A stretch of 64,000 nt of DNA from Candidatus Babeliaceae bacterium (lineage in GTDB: Bacteria > Babelota > Babeliae > Babelales > Babelaceae): positions 62,001 to 126,000 of the forward strand of contig JAFFZZ010000055.1 in the NCBI GenBank assembly GCA_016933915.1, given 5' to 3'. The position numbers and the translations under genes are program-made. Of the stretch, positions 22,740 through 33,695 are shown one piece after another. Below the pieces are notes generated by a model, which did no database searches, was not told the origin of the DNA, and saw only the letters and a list, made by a program, of their open reading frames with translations. Position 1 is the first letter of the stretch. Each line of letters starts with the position of its first letter.

Positions 22740-25700
22740 ATGTCAAGTTTGTGCGGGGGGGTGCGACCTATCCGAAAGTCCTTTGGTGGCGTTAAGGATA
22801 TTGTCCCGGTTCCAAATCTGATCGAGATTCAGTCGAAGTCGTTCAACGATTTTTTGCAGCTTGATTATCTGCCGACGGAACGCAAGCAGATTGGGTTGGA
22901 AAAAGTATTTCGCGATGTTTTCCCTATTGATTATGGGGATAAGATGTCGCTTGAGTACGTTTCATATGAGCTGGCGATTTGGTCGTGTACTTGCGGTAAT
23001 TTGACAGGTGTTACTAATCGCTACACCTGGTATTGCTCCTCTTGTCAGGCTTCAGGGTGTTCGCGTCTTGACGATAAGATGCAATGTCCTAAGTGTAAGG
23101 CTGCAACGGCGAGATATAAAACGTGTTCCAATTGTCTGGCTCGGGTGGGAGCTAAGCTTCCTCTATCGTTGAGTGAGTGTCGTTCGAGTGGGCAGACATT
23201 TTCTATGCCGCTCAAAGTAACGCTTCAGCTTGTTACTTGGGATAAGGCGGCATCTGGCGAGCGTACTGTTCGTGATATTAAAGAACAAGAACTCTTTTTT
23301 GCGGATGTGCCAGTGATGGCTGATCTCTATGAAGAGGGAAGTCGGTTTAAGCTGGGAAATCTTGGGACTTTCTTGATTAACGGGGTTGATCGCGTTATTG
23401 TGAGTCAGTTGCATCGATCACCGGGTGTTATTTTTTCTCAGAGCAAGCGTGTTAAGGATATCCAAGGTAAGCCATATTATCTTGTTCGCATTATTCCGAT
23501 GCGGGGGATGTGGCTTGATTTTGAATTCGACAGTAATGATTACCTATATGTTCGTGTGGACAAGAAAAAGAAAATCTTAGTTACTACGTTCTTGCAAGCG
23601 CTTGGTATTGCGCGTCGTGAGATTATTCCTCTTTTCTATTCCTCTGATTCGATTTTGTGCGAAAAAGGTGACTTCTATCAAGAGGTGAATGACAAGATTT
23701 TGGGGTTGCGTTTGCGCCCAGGAATGGCGAAAATTGCTGATGATTCTTCGTATCTCGGTCGTCCGATTACCAAAGAAGTTCTCTCTTGGCTTAAAAAGAA
23801 TGGGGTTAGGCGTCTGTCGATTCCTCTTGATTCTCTGCTTAACCGTATTTTTGCGCGTGATGTTATTGATCCTGAAACCGGTGAAGTGCTGGTGGAGCAG
23901 GGGCAGCCGTTTACCCGTGAGCATGGGGTCATATTTGAGGGGTATCGATCGATAAATTTTGATCTCATTGTCTCTGCTGGTTATGTCTCTCAGCCTACGA
24001 TTCCGATGACCTTGGCACAAGATAAATGTGATACGATCGAAGAGGCGTTGCGAGAGGTTCATTCAAAGATTTGGCCCGGTGATGGTGCCTCATTGAAAGA
24101 GGTGCGAGAGCGGCTTGAAAATTCGCTTTTTACTGAGCGGGCGTATGATTTGACGCGGGTGGGTCGTATTCGTATGAATCGCAAGCTTGGTCTTACGGTT
24201 CCTGAGGATATGACTGCGTTGACGCGAGATGACATTGTTTCAACAATTCGTTATCTAATGAATTTGCGTGAACGAGGAGAAGGTGAGCTGGATGATATTG
24301 ATCATTTAGGAAATCGTCGAGTTCGTCTTGTCGGTGAACTTTTAGCCAACCAGGTTCACATTGGGTTGTTGCGTATTGATCGTATTGTGCGCGAACGCTT
24401 TAGGACACAAGAAATTCACGGAGCCTTGATGCCTCAAGACTTCCTGAACGTGAAGCCATTGAGTGCTGTTTTGCGTGAATTTTTTGGAACCGGTCAGCTT
24501 TCTCAATATGTTGATCAGACAAACCCTCTTTCTGAAATTGCGCATAAGCGTCGATTGTCGGCACTTGGTCCTGGAGGGGTGATGAAGGATCGTGCTACGT
24601 ATGAGATTCGAGATGTTCATACGTCGCACTATGGTCGAATCTGTCCGATTGAAACACCGGAGGGACAGACGATTGGTCTTATTTCGTCTTTGGCGACGTA
24701 TGCGGTGGTAAATGATCTTGGTTTTATTGAAACCGCCTATCGTCCGGTTAAGAACGGGAAGGTTACTGACAACGTAGTTTTTCTTGATGCCTTTGAGGAA
24801 GGGGATGCCTATATTGCGCAGGCTGATATATTGCGCAAGGGTGGCATGAAAAAAGATGCGCTTGTTTTCGCTCGCTATGGTGGAAACTTCCTCTATGCAA
24901 ATTCTGAGAAAATAAACTACATCGATCTTTCTCCTAAGCAATTAGTATCGGTTGCAACCGCCTTGATTCCATTCTTGGAGCACGATGATGCAAGCCGTGC
25001 GTTAATGGGTGCAAACATGCAGCGTCAGGCTGTTCCGCTTATTCGTTCGCGACTACCGCTTGTTGGTACTGGTATGGAGGCAGAAATTGCTCGTGCGTCT
25101 GGCGCGTGTTTAGCTGCCCGTCGGCCAGGGGTAGTGTCGTATGTTTCATCAGAAAAGATAGTTATTTCTGTTGATGAATCTGCTTTTGGTACGGTTGATG
25201 ATTGGGTTGCGTACGGAGTTGATAACTACTATTTACGTAAGTTCGAGCTTTCGAGTCATAATACTTGGGTTCATCAGACACCGTGTGTCCGTGTTGGCGA
25301 CCGCGTTGAGGTTGGCGATATGTTGTCCAATAGCTCTGCTATTCAGGACGGTGAGTTGGCGCTCGGGTCAAATTTGCTGGTTGCTTTTATGCCGTGGCAC
25401 GGCTATAACTTTGAAGATGCCATTGTATTAAATAAGCGATTGGTTGCCGAGGATGTGTTGACCTCGGTTCATATTGATGAATATGTTGCCGAGGCTCGTG
25501 ATACAAAGCTTGGTCCTGAAGAGATTACTCGTGATATTCCAAATGTTAGTGAAACGGCGCTTGATGGACTTGATGAAGACGGCGTAGTTCGCGTAGGTAC
25601 TCGTGTTGCTCCGGGTGATATTCTTGTTGGTAAAGTTACTTTGAAGGGCGGTGTGCAGTTTTCTCCGGAAGAGAAGCTGTTGCGTGCTATATTTGGCGAG

Positions 25701-27062
25701 AAATCTCGTGAGGTGCGCGATACTTCGTTGCGTGTGCCGCCGGGAGTTGAGGGCACAGTTATCGACGTTAAAATATTCTCGCGTAGTGGTATGCGAAAAG
25801 ATAAACGGTATAAAACGATGGTTGCGCAGGAGACGGAGCGTCTTGCAGCTGAATTTGCAATGTCCCGTGAAATGCTTGAAAAGATGCTTACGGAGAAGAT
25901 TTGTACGCTTCTCGCGGGAACCAAACCACAGGGTGCTGGTGATAAATCGGCAGTTACTAAGGGTGTTTTTGATGAGAAGAAGCTCCGGAAGTTATCTTTA
26001 GATAAGCTATTTGTTTTGAAAATCAAAGATAAGCCGGATGCGCAGATGGTTGAACGGTTACATACCTGTTTTGAAAATCAGATGCGCATTTTTAAAGGGT
26101 TGCACGAAGAGCGGATTGCTAAGTTGCGCAAGGGTGATGTTCTTCCGTCGGGTGTCATCAAAATGATCAAAGTGTATATTGCGATGAAGCGACCAATTCA
26201 GGTTGGTGATAAGATCGCCGGGCGTCATGGTAACAAGGGCGTTGTGTCGCTTATAGTGCCGCGAGAAGATATGCCGTATTTGGCAGATGGAACACCGGTT
26301 GATATTGTGTTAAACCCTCTGGGCGTCCCTTCGCGTATGAACGTGGGGCAGATTCTTGAGACGGTTCTTGGTTATGCAGGTAGAAAGTTGGGTGAGCGCT
26401 TGCATGAACTTCTTGCTACTGATGGTTATAAAGCCGTTCGAACGCAACTTGAACAGATTTATGACAAAGAATTTGTTGATAACTATGAAAAGCAGCATGG
26501 TAAAAGTGGCGTTGAGGAGCTTGCTCGTGCAAACGCTCGTTTTGGTGTGATGTATCAGGTTCCAGTGTTTGAGGGTCCTGATTATGAAAAGGACATTCGA
26601 CCGCTTCTTCTCGACGTTGGGGCATCTGCGGCAGGAACCCATCGGTTGTTTGATGGACGTACCGGTGAATGCTTTGATCAGACGGTTACCGTCGGTGTCA
26701 TTTATATGATGAAGCTTAACCATATGGTTGACGATAAGTTACATGCGCGATCCATCGGTCCTTACTCTTTAGTGACGCAGCAGCCGCTTGGCGGAAAGGC
26801 GCAGATGGGCGGTCAGCGTCTTGGTGAGATGGAGGTTTGGGCGTTGGAGGCATATGGGGCTGCATATACGTTGCAAGAGATGTTAACGTATAAATCAGAT
26901 GATGTGAGTGGTCGCCATAAGGTGTATGAAGCTATTGTACGTGGCGAGGAAGTTCCTGAGCCGGGATTACCCGAGTCGTTTAATGTGTTGATTAAGGAGC
27001 TCCAGAGCCTTGGGCTTCGTATAGATCTTTTCAAGAGTGGCAAGGAGGATGTCAGTGAGTAA
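22740..27062 (+). CDS. rpoB: RNA polymerase beta subunit with Cys-rich insertion
   Basis: The 1440-residue beta subunit has all expected landmarks: the fork/rifampicin region (FFGTGQLSQYVDQTNPLSEI), SPIETPEGQ-type motif (CPIETPEGQTIGLI), MPWHGYNFEDAI, KMAGRHGNKG-type motif (DKIAGRHGNKGVVS) and the C-terminal clamp helix. The residues equivalent to E. coli D516, H526 and S531 are kept, so no classical rifampicin-resistance change is seen. An unusual insertion of about 60 residues (about 81-142; 22980-23165) lies between LEYVSYELA and LSECRSSGQT. It contains CTC, CSSC, CPKC and CSNC pairs and looks like one or two zinc ribbons. A GGAGG ribosome site precedes the ATG; a G7 tract lies at 22755-22761. 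Confidence 0.98.
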   Translation: MSSLCGGVRPIRKSFGGVKDIVPVPNLIEIQSKSFNDFLQLDYLPTERKQIGLEKVFRDVFPIDYGDKMSLEYVSYELAIWSCTCGNLTGVTNRYTWYCSSCQASGCSRLDDKMQCPKCKAATARYKTCSNCLARVGAKLPLSLSECRSSGQTFSMPLKVTLQLVTWDKAASGERTVRDIKEQELFFADVPVMADLYEEGSRFKLGNLGTFLINGVDRVIVSQLHRSPGVIFSQSKRVKDIQGKPYYLVRIIPMRGMWLDFEFDSNDYLYVRVDKKKKILVTTFLQALGIARREIIPLFYSSDSILCEKGDFYQEVNDKILGLRLRPGMAKIADDSSYLGRPITKEVLSWLKKNGVRRLSIPLDSLLNRIFARDVIDPETGEVLVEQGQPFTREHGVIFEGYRSINFDLIVSAGYVSQPTIPMTLAQDKCDTIEEALREVHSKIWPGDGASLKEVRERLENSLFTERAYDLTRVGRIRMNRKLGLTVPEDMTALTRDDIVSTIRYLMNLRERGEGELDDIDHLGNRRVRLVGELLANQVHIGLLRIDRIVRERFRTQEIHGALMPQDFLNVKPLSAVLREFFGTGQLSQYVDQTNPLSEIAHKRRLSALGPGGVMKDRATYEIRDVHTSHYGRICPIETPEGQTIGLISSLATYAVVNDLGFIETAYRPVKNGKVTDNVVFLDAFEEGDAYIAQADILRKGGMKKDALVFARYGGNFLYANSEKINYIDLSPKQLVSVATALIPFLEHDDASRALMGANMQRQAVPLIRSRLPLVGTGMEAEIARASGACLAARRPGVVSYVSSEKIVISVDESAFGTVDDWVAYGVDNYYLRKFELSSHNTWVHQTPCVRVGDRVEVGDMLSNSSAIQDGELALGSNLLVAFMPWHGYNFEDAIVLNKRLVAEDVLTSVHIDEYVAEARDTKLGPEEITRDIPNVSETALDGLDEDGVVRVGTRVAPGDILVGKVTLKGGVQFSPEEKLLRAIFGEKSREVRDTSLRVPPGVEGTVIDVKIFSRSGMRKDKRYKTMVAQETERLAAEFAMSREMLEKMLTEKICTLLAGTKPQGAGDKSAVTKGVFDEKKLRKLSLDKLFVLKIKDKPDAQMVERLHTCFENQMRIFKGLHEERIAKLRKGDVLPSGVIKMIKVYIAMKRPIQVGDKIAGRHGNKGVVSLIVPREDMPYLADGTPVDIVLNPLGVPSRMNVGQILETVLGYAGRKLGERLHELLATDGYKAVRTQLEQIYDKEFVDNYEKQHGKSGVEELARANARFGVMYQVPVFEGPDYEKDIRPLLLDVGASAAGTHRLFDGRTGECFDQTVTVGVIYMMKLNHMVDDKLHARSIGPYSLVTQQPLGGKAQMGGQRLGEMEVWALEAYGAAYTLQEMLTYKSDDVSGRHKVYEAIVRGEEVPEPGLPESFNVLIKELQSLGLRIDLFKSGKEDVSE

Positions 27063-30000
27063 TCAACTGCTTGAGCGCTTCAGGGAGTATATTAAAACTG
27101 ACCAATTTAATGCGCTAAAGATTGGTCTTGCGTCCCCTGAAAAAATAAAGTCGCTTTCGTATGGCGAAGTAAAGAAAATAGAGACGATTAACTATCGAAC
27201 GCTCAAGCCAGAGCGTGATGGCCTCTTCTGTGCGCGGATTTTTGGTCCGGTAAAGGACTGGGAGTGTACGTGCGGCAAGTATAAACGGATGAAACATCGA
27301 GGTATTACATGCGAGAAGTGCGGGGTCGATGTTATTGAATCCCGTGTGCGGCGTGAGCGTATGGGTCGCATCATGCTTGTTTCGCCAGTGTGCCACATCT
27401 GGTATCTGAAAGGTATCCCAAGTTACTTGAGTTTAGTTCTTGATGTGCCGGTGAGAGACTTAGAGCGTGTTGTTTATTTTGATATGAATATGGTGGTTGC
27501 TCAGGGACGTTCACCATATCCGCAAAAAACATTGTTAAGTACTCAGGATTGTGATCGATATCGAGAACTTCATCCTGAGGACACTGAATTTGAAGCTGAG
27601 ATTGGCGCTGAGGCAGTTCGTCGTGTATTGAGTATGATCGATTTGCCTCTTGAAATTAGCAAGCTTGAAGAAGAATATCAAAAAAACACCTCGGTTGCCG
27701 GTCGTCATCGTATTATGCGGCGACTGAAGATCTTGTCTGGGTTCTTTCATGCAAACTTGCGTCCTGAATGGATGATTTTAACAGTTCTTCCGGTGTTGCC
27801 TCCTGATTTGCGACCGTTGGTTCCGTTGGAAGGTGGACGTTTTGCAAGTTCTGACTTGAACGAATTGTACCGCCGGGTGCTTAATCGCAATATTCGTTTG
27901 CAGCGCCTAATGGAGATTGATGCACCATCAGTTATTATAAAAAACGAGCGCCGCATGTTGCAAGAGGCGGTTGATGCGCTTATTGATAATGGACGGCGCG
28001 GTCAGCCGGTTCGAGGGACGAACAAGCGGCCGTTAAAATCACTGAGTGAGATGTTGCGAGGCAAGCAAGGGCGTTTTAGACAGAATCTTCTTGGTAAGCG
28101 CGTTGACTATTCCGGTCGTTCGGTAATTGTGGTTGATCCAGAGCTGCATATTGATCAATGTGGAATTCCGAAACTCATGGCCCTGGAGCTTTTTAAGGCG
28201 CATGTCTATGCAGAGTTGTTGCGTCGTGAGATTGCTCCAAACTTGCGAGTGGCTAAACGTTTAGTGGAAGAGTCTGTGCCGGAAGTTTGGGACGCGCTTG
28301 AATATATTGTGCGTGATTATCCTGTTTTGCTTAACCGTGCGCCAACGCTTCATAGATTAGGTATTCAAGCATTCTATCCAATTTTGGTTGATGGAAAAGC
28401 TATCAAGATACATCCGTTGGTATGTGGTGCGTATAATGCTGACTTTGATGGTGACCAAATGGCTGTACACGTTCCGTTGAGTCATCGTGCGCGACTTGAA
28501 GCGTCAAAGTTGATGCTTGCATCTACCAACTTATTATCTGCTGCTAATGGTAAGCCAGTTGCTACGCCATCGCAGGATATGATTTTAGGTCTCCACTATC
28601 TTTCTAAAGTTCGCTCTTTTGCGCATGGTGAGGGGACGGTATTCAGCTCTGTTTCAGAGGTGGTTACGGCATATCAGTGTGGGTCTGTTGCTTTGCATGC
28701 ACGTATTCGAGTGCGTTTGCAAGATGAAAACCAGAAACCATTTATGGTAGAAACGACAGTGGGACGTTCTCTTTTGTTTGCGGCGTTACCGGAGCACTCA
28801 GATTTTGACTGGATTAACCGTGTTCTTGCAAAGAAAGATTTACAGAGGCTTATTGAATCGGTTTATTACCGTTTCGGTGCGCAGCCAACAGTGGAGACGT
28901 TGGATCGCATTAAAAAGTTAGGTTTCTTTTACGCGACTATGGGTGGAATTTCGTTCTCCATTGATAAGCTAAAGATTCCGGAAAAGAAACCGGCGATTAT
29001 TGCGAAGACTGAGCGTGCGGTTCAGAAGGTTGAAGCGTTATATCTCAATGGCTCAATCTCGAATGTTGAGCGAGCAAATCGTATTGTTAATCTTTGGGAT
29101 AAAGCAACACGCGATATTGCTGATGAGATGAATGAAGAGCTTCGCCACTACGATAAAGAGGCCTTTGAGAATAAGGATCGTGATTTCCAGGAATTCAACT
29201 CAATTTTCATGGCTATTGAATCGAAGGCTCGAGGTTCTGTCGATCAGATTAAACAGCTTGCCGGTATGCGTGGTCTTATGGCAAAACCGTCCGGTGAAAT
29301 TATGGAGACTCCGGTTATCTCAAACTTTAAGGAAGGTTTGAGTGTTTTTGAGTACTTTATTTCGACTCACGGAGCTCGTAAGGGACAGGCTGATACTGCG
29401 CTTAAGACAGCAAACTCGGGTTATCTAACTCGCCGATTGGTTGATGCTGCGCAGGACGTGGTTGTTTCGATGAATGATTGCCATACATTTGGGTCGGTGA
29501 TTGTTGAAGATCTTCATGATGCTGGTGATGTTCTTTTGCATCTTGCTGAACGGGTCTACGGTCGTGTTGCGGCGGAAGATGTTCGTGATCCAGTGAGTGG
29601 TCAAATCTTAGTGCCGCAGGGTACTATGATTGGGCGCGAAGAGGTTACTCAAATACGTGATTCAGCTGTTTCTCGAATTGCGGTCCGATCAGGACTGACG
29701 TGTCAGGCGAAACGTGGTGTTTGCGCATGCTGTTACGGAATGGATCTCTCGACCGGAAAATTGGTTGATGTTGGTTTGACCGTTGGCATCATAGCCGCGC
29801 AGTCTATTGGTGAGCCGGGTACTCAGTTGACGATGAGGACCTTCCATATTGGAGGTACAGCTAGCCTTGCTGAGCACTCATCGTTTGCAGCAAAACACCG
29901 TGGAATTGTTCAGTTGCGTAATGTTCGAACCGTAGAAAATCGTGATGGTCAGCTGCGCGTGTTAAGTCGTCGAGCTAAACTTTTTATTGTGTCTGAAGAT

Positions 30001-31122
30001 GGCAGAGAGTTGCAACGGCATGATATAGAATACGGAGCTATTATTTTCGTGAAAGATGGCGATCATGTTCAGGTTGGCGATAAGCTGGTTGAGTGGGATA
30101 ATAGCAGCAAAGTGATTCTTACCGAGCAGGGTGGTACTGTTCAGTATGTTGATTTGGTACAAAATATTACCATGCAAGAGCGTTACGACGAGACTACTAA
30201 TCGATTTATTCGTGTTGTTCTTGAACATAAGAGTGATAAATACCAACCTGCCTTAAGCATCTCGGATGCTGAGGGCGAAGAGGTTGCTCAGTATTATCTT
30301 CCAGTCGGTTCCTATCTTAATGTGGAGCCTGGCGATAAAGTTCTTCCTGGCGACGTGTTGGTTAAAATACCTCGCGAGGCCTCTCGAACTCGTGATATTA
30401 CCGGTGGCTTGCCACGTATTGCGGAGCTCTTTGAAGCCCGAGTGCCAAAAGACCCAGCTATTCTTGCTGATTGCGATGGTGATATTGTGATTGGTGGTCT
30501 GCATCGTGGTATGCGCAAGGTTTCCGTGGTTGGAGTTGGTGAAACGTTTGACTATCACATTCCACGAGGTAAGCAGCTGAATGTTACTGATGGGGATCGT
30601 GTTCGCGCTGGCGATGCTTTAACTACGGGTTCTGTGGTTCTTCATGACATGCTTCGTGTTTTGGGTCCTGATGCATTGCAGCGGTATCTTGTTGATCAGA
30701 TTCAGGGTATTTATCGCCTGCAGGGCATTGAGATTAACGATAGGCATATTGAGCTTATTGTACGTCAGATGCTACGCAAGGTACGTGTTACTGACCCGGG
30801 AGATACGGATTTTCTTGTTGGAGATCGTGTTGATCGTATTCACTTCCAGGCAGTGAATGAAGCGTTGACTGCTGAAGGTAAGAAGTCGGCGGCAGCCCAG
30901 CCTATGTTGATGGGTATTACACTTGCTTCTCTCGGTACGGAAAGTTTTATTTCTGCGGCATCTTTCCAGGAGACGACGCGAGTGTTGGCAGAGGCTGCGC
31001 TTGAAGGTTCTATTGATTATCTATACGGCTTGAAAGAGAATGTGATTATAGGTAAACTGATACCAGCAGGAACCGGTGTTGCATCATTCCGCAAGGAACA
31101 TCTGGGAGATTCCGAGCAGTAA
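27055..31122 (+). CDS. rpoC: RNA polymerase beta' subunit
   Basis: The 1355-residue product has the N-terminal zinc site ([20 protein letters not shown]), the catalytic Mg-binding [12 protein letters not shown] motif, the trigger-loop region ([16 protein letters not shown]) and the second zinc site (C-x6-CACC). I start it at the GTG at 27055: AGGAGG at 27043-27048 is six bases upstream, while the ATG at 27049 would be too close. The GTG overlaps the rpoB stop (GTGAGTAA), so the two are translationally coupled. The end is followed by tRNA-Val rather than the common rpsL-rpsG-fusA. Confidence 0.98.
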   Translation: MSNQLLERFREYIKTDQFNALKIGLASPEKIKSLSYGEVKKIETINYRTLKPERDGLFCARIFGPVKDWECTCGKYKRMKHRGITCEKCGVDVIESRVRRERMGRIMLVSPVCHIWYLKGIPSYLSLVLDVPVRDLERVVYFDMNMVVAQGRSPYPQKTLLSTQDCDRYRELHPEDTEFEAEIGAEAVRRVLSMIDLPLEISKLEEEYQKNTSVAGRHRIMRRLKILSGFFHANLRPEWMILTVLPVLPPDLRPLVPLEGGRFASSDLNELYRRVLNRNIRLQRLMEIDAPSVIIKNERRMLQEAVDALIDNGRRGQPVRGTNKRPLKSLSEMLRGKQGRFRQNLLGKRVDYSGRSVIVVDPELHIDQCGIPKLMALELFKAHVYAELLRREIAPNLRVAKRLVEESVPEVWDALEYIVRDYPVLLNRAPTLHRLGIQAFYPILVDGKAIKIHPLVCGAYNADFDGDQMAVHVPLSHRARLEASKLMLASTNLLSAANGKPVATPSQDMILGLHYLSKVRSFAHGEGTVFSSVSEVVTAYQCGSVALHARIRVRLQDENQKPFMVETTVGRSLLFAALPEHSDFDWINRVLAKKDLQRLIESVYYRFGAQPTVETLDRIKKLGFFYATMGGISFSIDKLKIPEKKPAIIAKTERAVQKVEALYLNGSISNVERANRIVNLWDKATRDIADEMNEELRHYDKEAFENKDRDFQEFNSIFMAIESKARGSVDQIKQLAGMRGLMAKPSGEIMETPVISNFKEGLSVFEYFISTHGARKGQADTALKTANSGYLTRRLVDAAQDVVVSMNDCHTFGSVIVEDLHDAGDVLLHLAERVYGRVAAEDVRDPVSGQILVPQGTMIGREEVTQIRDSAVSRIAVRSGLTCQAKRGVCACCYGMDLSTGKLVDVGLTVGIIAAQSIGEPGTQLTMRTFHIGGTASLAEHSSFAAKHRGIVQLRNVRTVENRDGQLRVLSRRAKLFIVSEDGRELQRHDIEYGAIIFVKDGDHVQVGDKLVEWDNSSKVILTEQGGTVQYVDLVQNITMQERYDETTNRFIRVVLEHKSDKYQPALSISDAEGEEVAQYYLPVGSYLNVEPGDKVLPGDVLVKIPREASRTRDITGGLPRIAELFEARVPKDPAILADCDGDIVIGGLHRGMRKVSVVGVGETFDYHIPRGKQLNVTDGDRVRAGDALTTGSVVLHDMLRVLGPDALQRYLVDQIQGIYRLQGIEINDRHIELIVRQMLRKVRVTDPGDTDFLVGDRVDRIHFQAVNEALTAEGKKSAAAQPMLMGITLASLGTESFISAASFQETTRVLAEAALEGSIDYLYGLKENVIIGKLIPAGTGVASFRKEHLGDSEQ

Positions 31123-31148
31123 TTGATCTTTGGAAATAGTGATGGTTT

Positions 31149-31223
31149 AGGCGCGTAGCTCAGTGGTAGAGCACTGCTTTGACGTAGCAGGGGTCAGCGG
31201 TTCAATCCCGCTCGCGCCTACCA
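31149..31223 (+). tRNA. tRNA-Val (GAC)
   Basis: The acceptor AGGCGCG pairs with CGCGCCT. The anticodon stem CTGCT/AGCAG encloses TTGACGT with anticodon GAC, reading GUC and GUU. The T-arm GGTTCAATCC and the encoded CCA are present. It lies alone between rpoC and rpsO. Confidence 0.94.
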
Positions 31224-31272
31224 AAAAATAGATATAACCGCGTAACAGAGTTCCTGTTTATGGAGTTTGTGC

Positions 31273-31539
31273 ATGATAACAAGAGAAGAAAAAAAGAAAT
31301 TAATTGAGCAGTACGGCCGTCATGGCAGTGATGTAGGATCTGCTGAAGTGCAAGTTGCTTGCATTACTGAACGTATTAATATGTTGAATAAACATTTTGG
31401 TCAGTTTCCTCATGATTTTGCTTCACGTACTGGTTTGATGAAATTGGTTGGTCGCCGGCGTCGGCTTCTCGATTATTTGAAGAGGTGTGATCAAGCGCGT
31501 TATGATAGTCTCATTAAGCGTCTTGGTATCAGGAGGTAG
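31273..31539 (+). CDS. rpsO: 30S ribosomal protein S15
   Basis: The 88-residue protein has the S15 pattern: EEKKKLIEQYGRHGSDVGSA, VACITERINMLNKHF and the conserved GLMKLVGRRRRLLDYLKR. S15 binds the central domain of 16S rRNA early in assembly. The ATG at 31273 has GGAG at good spacing; a TTG two codons earlier is less likely. It lies just upstream of pnp, a conserved pairing. Confidence 0.97.
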   Translation: MITREEKKKLIEQYGRHGSDVGSAEVQVACITERINMLNKHFGQFPHDFASRTGLMKLVGRRRRLLDYLKRCDQARYDSLIKRLGIRR

Positions 31540-31604
31540 GTTGTTACATATTATTTTCTCTTGAGGCTGTTTACTAGCGGACAGGGGCAAAGCGGGTTTA
31601 ATAG

Positions 31605-33680
31605 ATGGAAAAAAAATATAGCTTGGCTGAGTTTGGATATACGGCAATATTAGGTAAGTTTGCAGGACAAGCTGATGGAGCTGTCTGGCTTCAGTGCGGA
31701 GGTACTGTTGTTTTAGCGACGGTGGTTTCTGAGGCGACTGAAGAATTTCCTGGCTTTTTGCCGCTGACCGTTGACTACCGTGAACAGTTTGCTGCTGCAG
31801 GAAAAATTCCTGGGGGCTATCTCAAACGAGAAGGTCGTCCAACTGACGATGAGATTTTGAAGGGACGTATTATCGATCGATCAATTCGTCCACTTTTTCC
31901 TGAGCATTTCTTTGATAAGGTTCAGCTTGCAGTGACGGTTTATTCGGTTGATAAAGAGAATATGCCGTATAGTTTAGCGCTTCTTGCGAGTTCATTGGCT
32001 CTGGCTACATCGAAGATTCCTTTTTTAGGACCGGTGGGTGTTTGTGAGGCGGCGCGGGTTGATGGTGAATGGGTTTATAACCCAAAATATACTCAGGCGC
32101 ATACTGCCGAGGTCCGTCTTATTGTTGCGGGAACCGAGGAAGGTGTGAATATGGTCGAAGGGTTCGGAGAAGGCGTTTCCGAATCTGAACTTGTTGACGT
32201 CATGTTTAAGGCCCATGAGTTTATTAAAAAACAGATTATTTGGCAGCAACAAGTGCAACGCGACCAGGCTGTTGTGAAAGCAGAGGTAAGTGATAAGTTT
32301 GACTTTGCGTTATGGGAAAGACTTGCCCGTGAGTTTGCGACTCCTGAAAGGGTCGGGACTATTTTTGTTGCTGACAAGGTTGAGCGTGGCAGTCGCCAAA
32401 AAAATCTTGTTCGTGAATTCCATCAAGTTTATGCTTCTCAGATTGTAGAATCTGGAGCCCCTCTTTCGCTGGTTGATTATGTTTTTGATAAGGTGGTAAA
32501 GGAAGTCATTAATGAACTTGTCTTTACACGTGGCGAGCGAGTAGATCTCCGCGGGTTTGAGCAAGTTCGTCCTATTAGCGTTGAAGTTGGGCTTTTGCCG
32601 TGTACTCATGGCTCAGCGCTTTTTAACAGGGGGCGTACTCAGGCATTGGTGAGTGTTACCTTGGGTGGTGGCCAAGACCAGATGCGTGTAGAAGGGCTCA
32701 TGGAAGACAAGAGCCGGCGTTTTATGTTGCACTATAATTTCCCTCCGTTTTCAGGGGGCGAAGTTCGTCCAATGCGCGGACCCGGTCGTCGTGAGGTTGG
32801 GCATGGCTATCTTGCTGCCTCGGCGATAGATAAGATGCTTCCAAGTGAAGAGAAGTTTCCTTATACCATTCGTGTTGTTGCCGATATTCTTGAATCTGAT
32901 GGTTCTTCTTCGATGGCGACAGTTTGTGGCTCGACAATGGCTTTGATGCAGGCGGGGGTTCCTCTTCGCAGTATGGTGAGTGGTATAGCCATGGGGCTCC
33001 TTATGAATAAGGGTGGCCAGGTCAGGGTTCTCAGCGATATTGCTGGTATTGAAGATGCTTTTGGGTTCATGGACTTTAAAGTTGCGGGGACTGAAGAAGC
33101 AATTACAGCTATTCAACTTGATATTAAATACAAGGGTGGTTTAGCGCGTAATATTTTTGAAGATGCGTTAGCCCAATCACGTCGCGGACGACTCCATATT
33201 ATGGGTGAGATGAAAAAGGTTATGTCAGCCCCTAACGAAAAATTGTCTGATCTTGTGCCGCAGATTGTTTCGTTCCGTATTAATAAAGATAAGATTGGTG
33301 CGGTTATTGGAACAGGTGGCAAAGTGATCCGTGAAATTATAGAGAAGACGGGAACCTCTATTGATATTGAGGATGATGGTCTTGTGAAGATCTTTGGTCA
33401 TCCTGGGGAAGGGCTTGATCTTGCGGTTTCCCTTGTTAAGGTTCTTGGCGGTCAGATTGAAGTTGGATCCCGGTACACGGGTATGGTTAAACGTTTGGCT
33501 GAATTTGGTTTATTTGTTGAAATTGCTCCTGGTCAGGATGGTTTGGTGCATATTTCGACCGTACCTCGGCCTCAGCAGCAGGAATTTATGAAGAAATACA
33601 AGGAGGGGAATACAGTAACCGTTGAGGTGCTGGATTATGATAAGGTGAGTGGGCGCATTCGGTTAAAAGTTATTGAATAG
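31605..33680 (+). CDS. pnp: Polyribonucleotide nucleotidyltransferase (PNPase)
   Basis: The 691-residue enzyme degrades RNA 3' to 5' by phosphorolysis and is a core part of mRNA turnover. Two RNase PH domains are seen: the first contains LTVDYREQFAAAGKIPGGYL and GRPTDDEIL, the second MRGPGRREVGHG and ESDGSSSMATVCG. A KH domain (DKIGAVIGTGGKVIREI, about residues 565-581) and an S1 domain (YTGMVKRLAEFGLFVEI near residue 625 onward) follow. Both halves are complete. rph starts 15 bases downstream, placing two phosphorolytic exonucleases together. Confidence 0.97.
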   Translation: MEKKYSLAEFGYTAILGKFAGQADGAVWLQCGGTVVLATVVSEATEEFPGFLPLTVDYREQFAAAGKIPGGYLKREGRPTDDEILKGRIIDRSIRPLFPEHFFDKVQLAVTVYSVDKENMPYSLALLASSLALATSKIPFLGPVGVCEAARVDGEWVYNPKYTQAHTAEVRLIVAGTEEGVNMVEGFGEGVSESELVDVMFKAHEFIKKQIIWQQQVQRDQAVVKAEVSDKFDFALWERLAREFATPERVGTIFVADKVERGSRQKNLVREFHQVYASQIVESGAPLSLVDYVFDKVVKEVINELVFTRGERVDLRGFEQVRPISVEVGLLPCTHGSALFNRGRTQALVSVTLGGGQDQMRVEGLMEDKSRRFMLHYNFPPFSGGEVRPMRGPGRREVGHGYLAASAIDKMLPSEEKFPYTIRVVADILESDGSSSMATVCGSTMALMQAGVPLRSMVSGIAMGLLMNKGGQVRVLSDIAGIEDAFGFMDFKVAGTEEAITAIQLDIKYKGGLARNIFEDALAQSRRGRLHIMGEMKKVMSAPNEKLSDLVPQIVSFRINKDKIGAVIGTGGKVIREIIEKTGTSIDIEDDGLVKIFGHPGEGLDLAVSLVKVLGGQIEVGSRYTGMVKRLAEFGLFVEIAPGQDGLVHISTVPRPQQQEFMKKYKEGNTVTVEVLDYDKVSGRIRLKVIE

Positions 33681-33695
33681 ACTGTGAAGATTGAA

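Noticed and set aside
25469-26026. 185-codon minus-strand frame within rpoB
   Set aside because: Antisense to conserved rpoB codons; Ser/Thr/Arg-rich composition typical of a shadow frame.
27037-27051. Earlier starts for rpoC at 27037 (GTG) and 27049 (ATG)
   Set aside because: The AGGAGG sequence lies inside or one base before them; only the GTG at 27055 has correct spacing.
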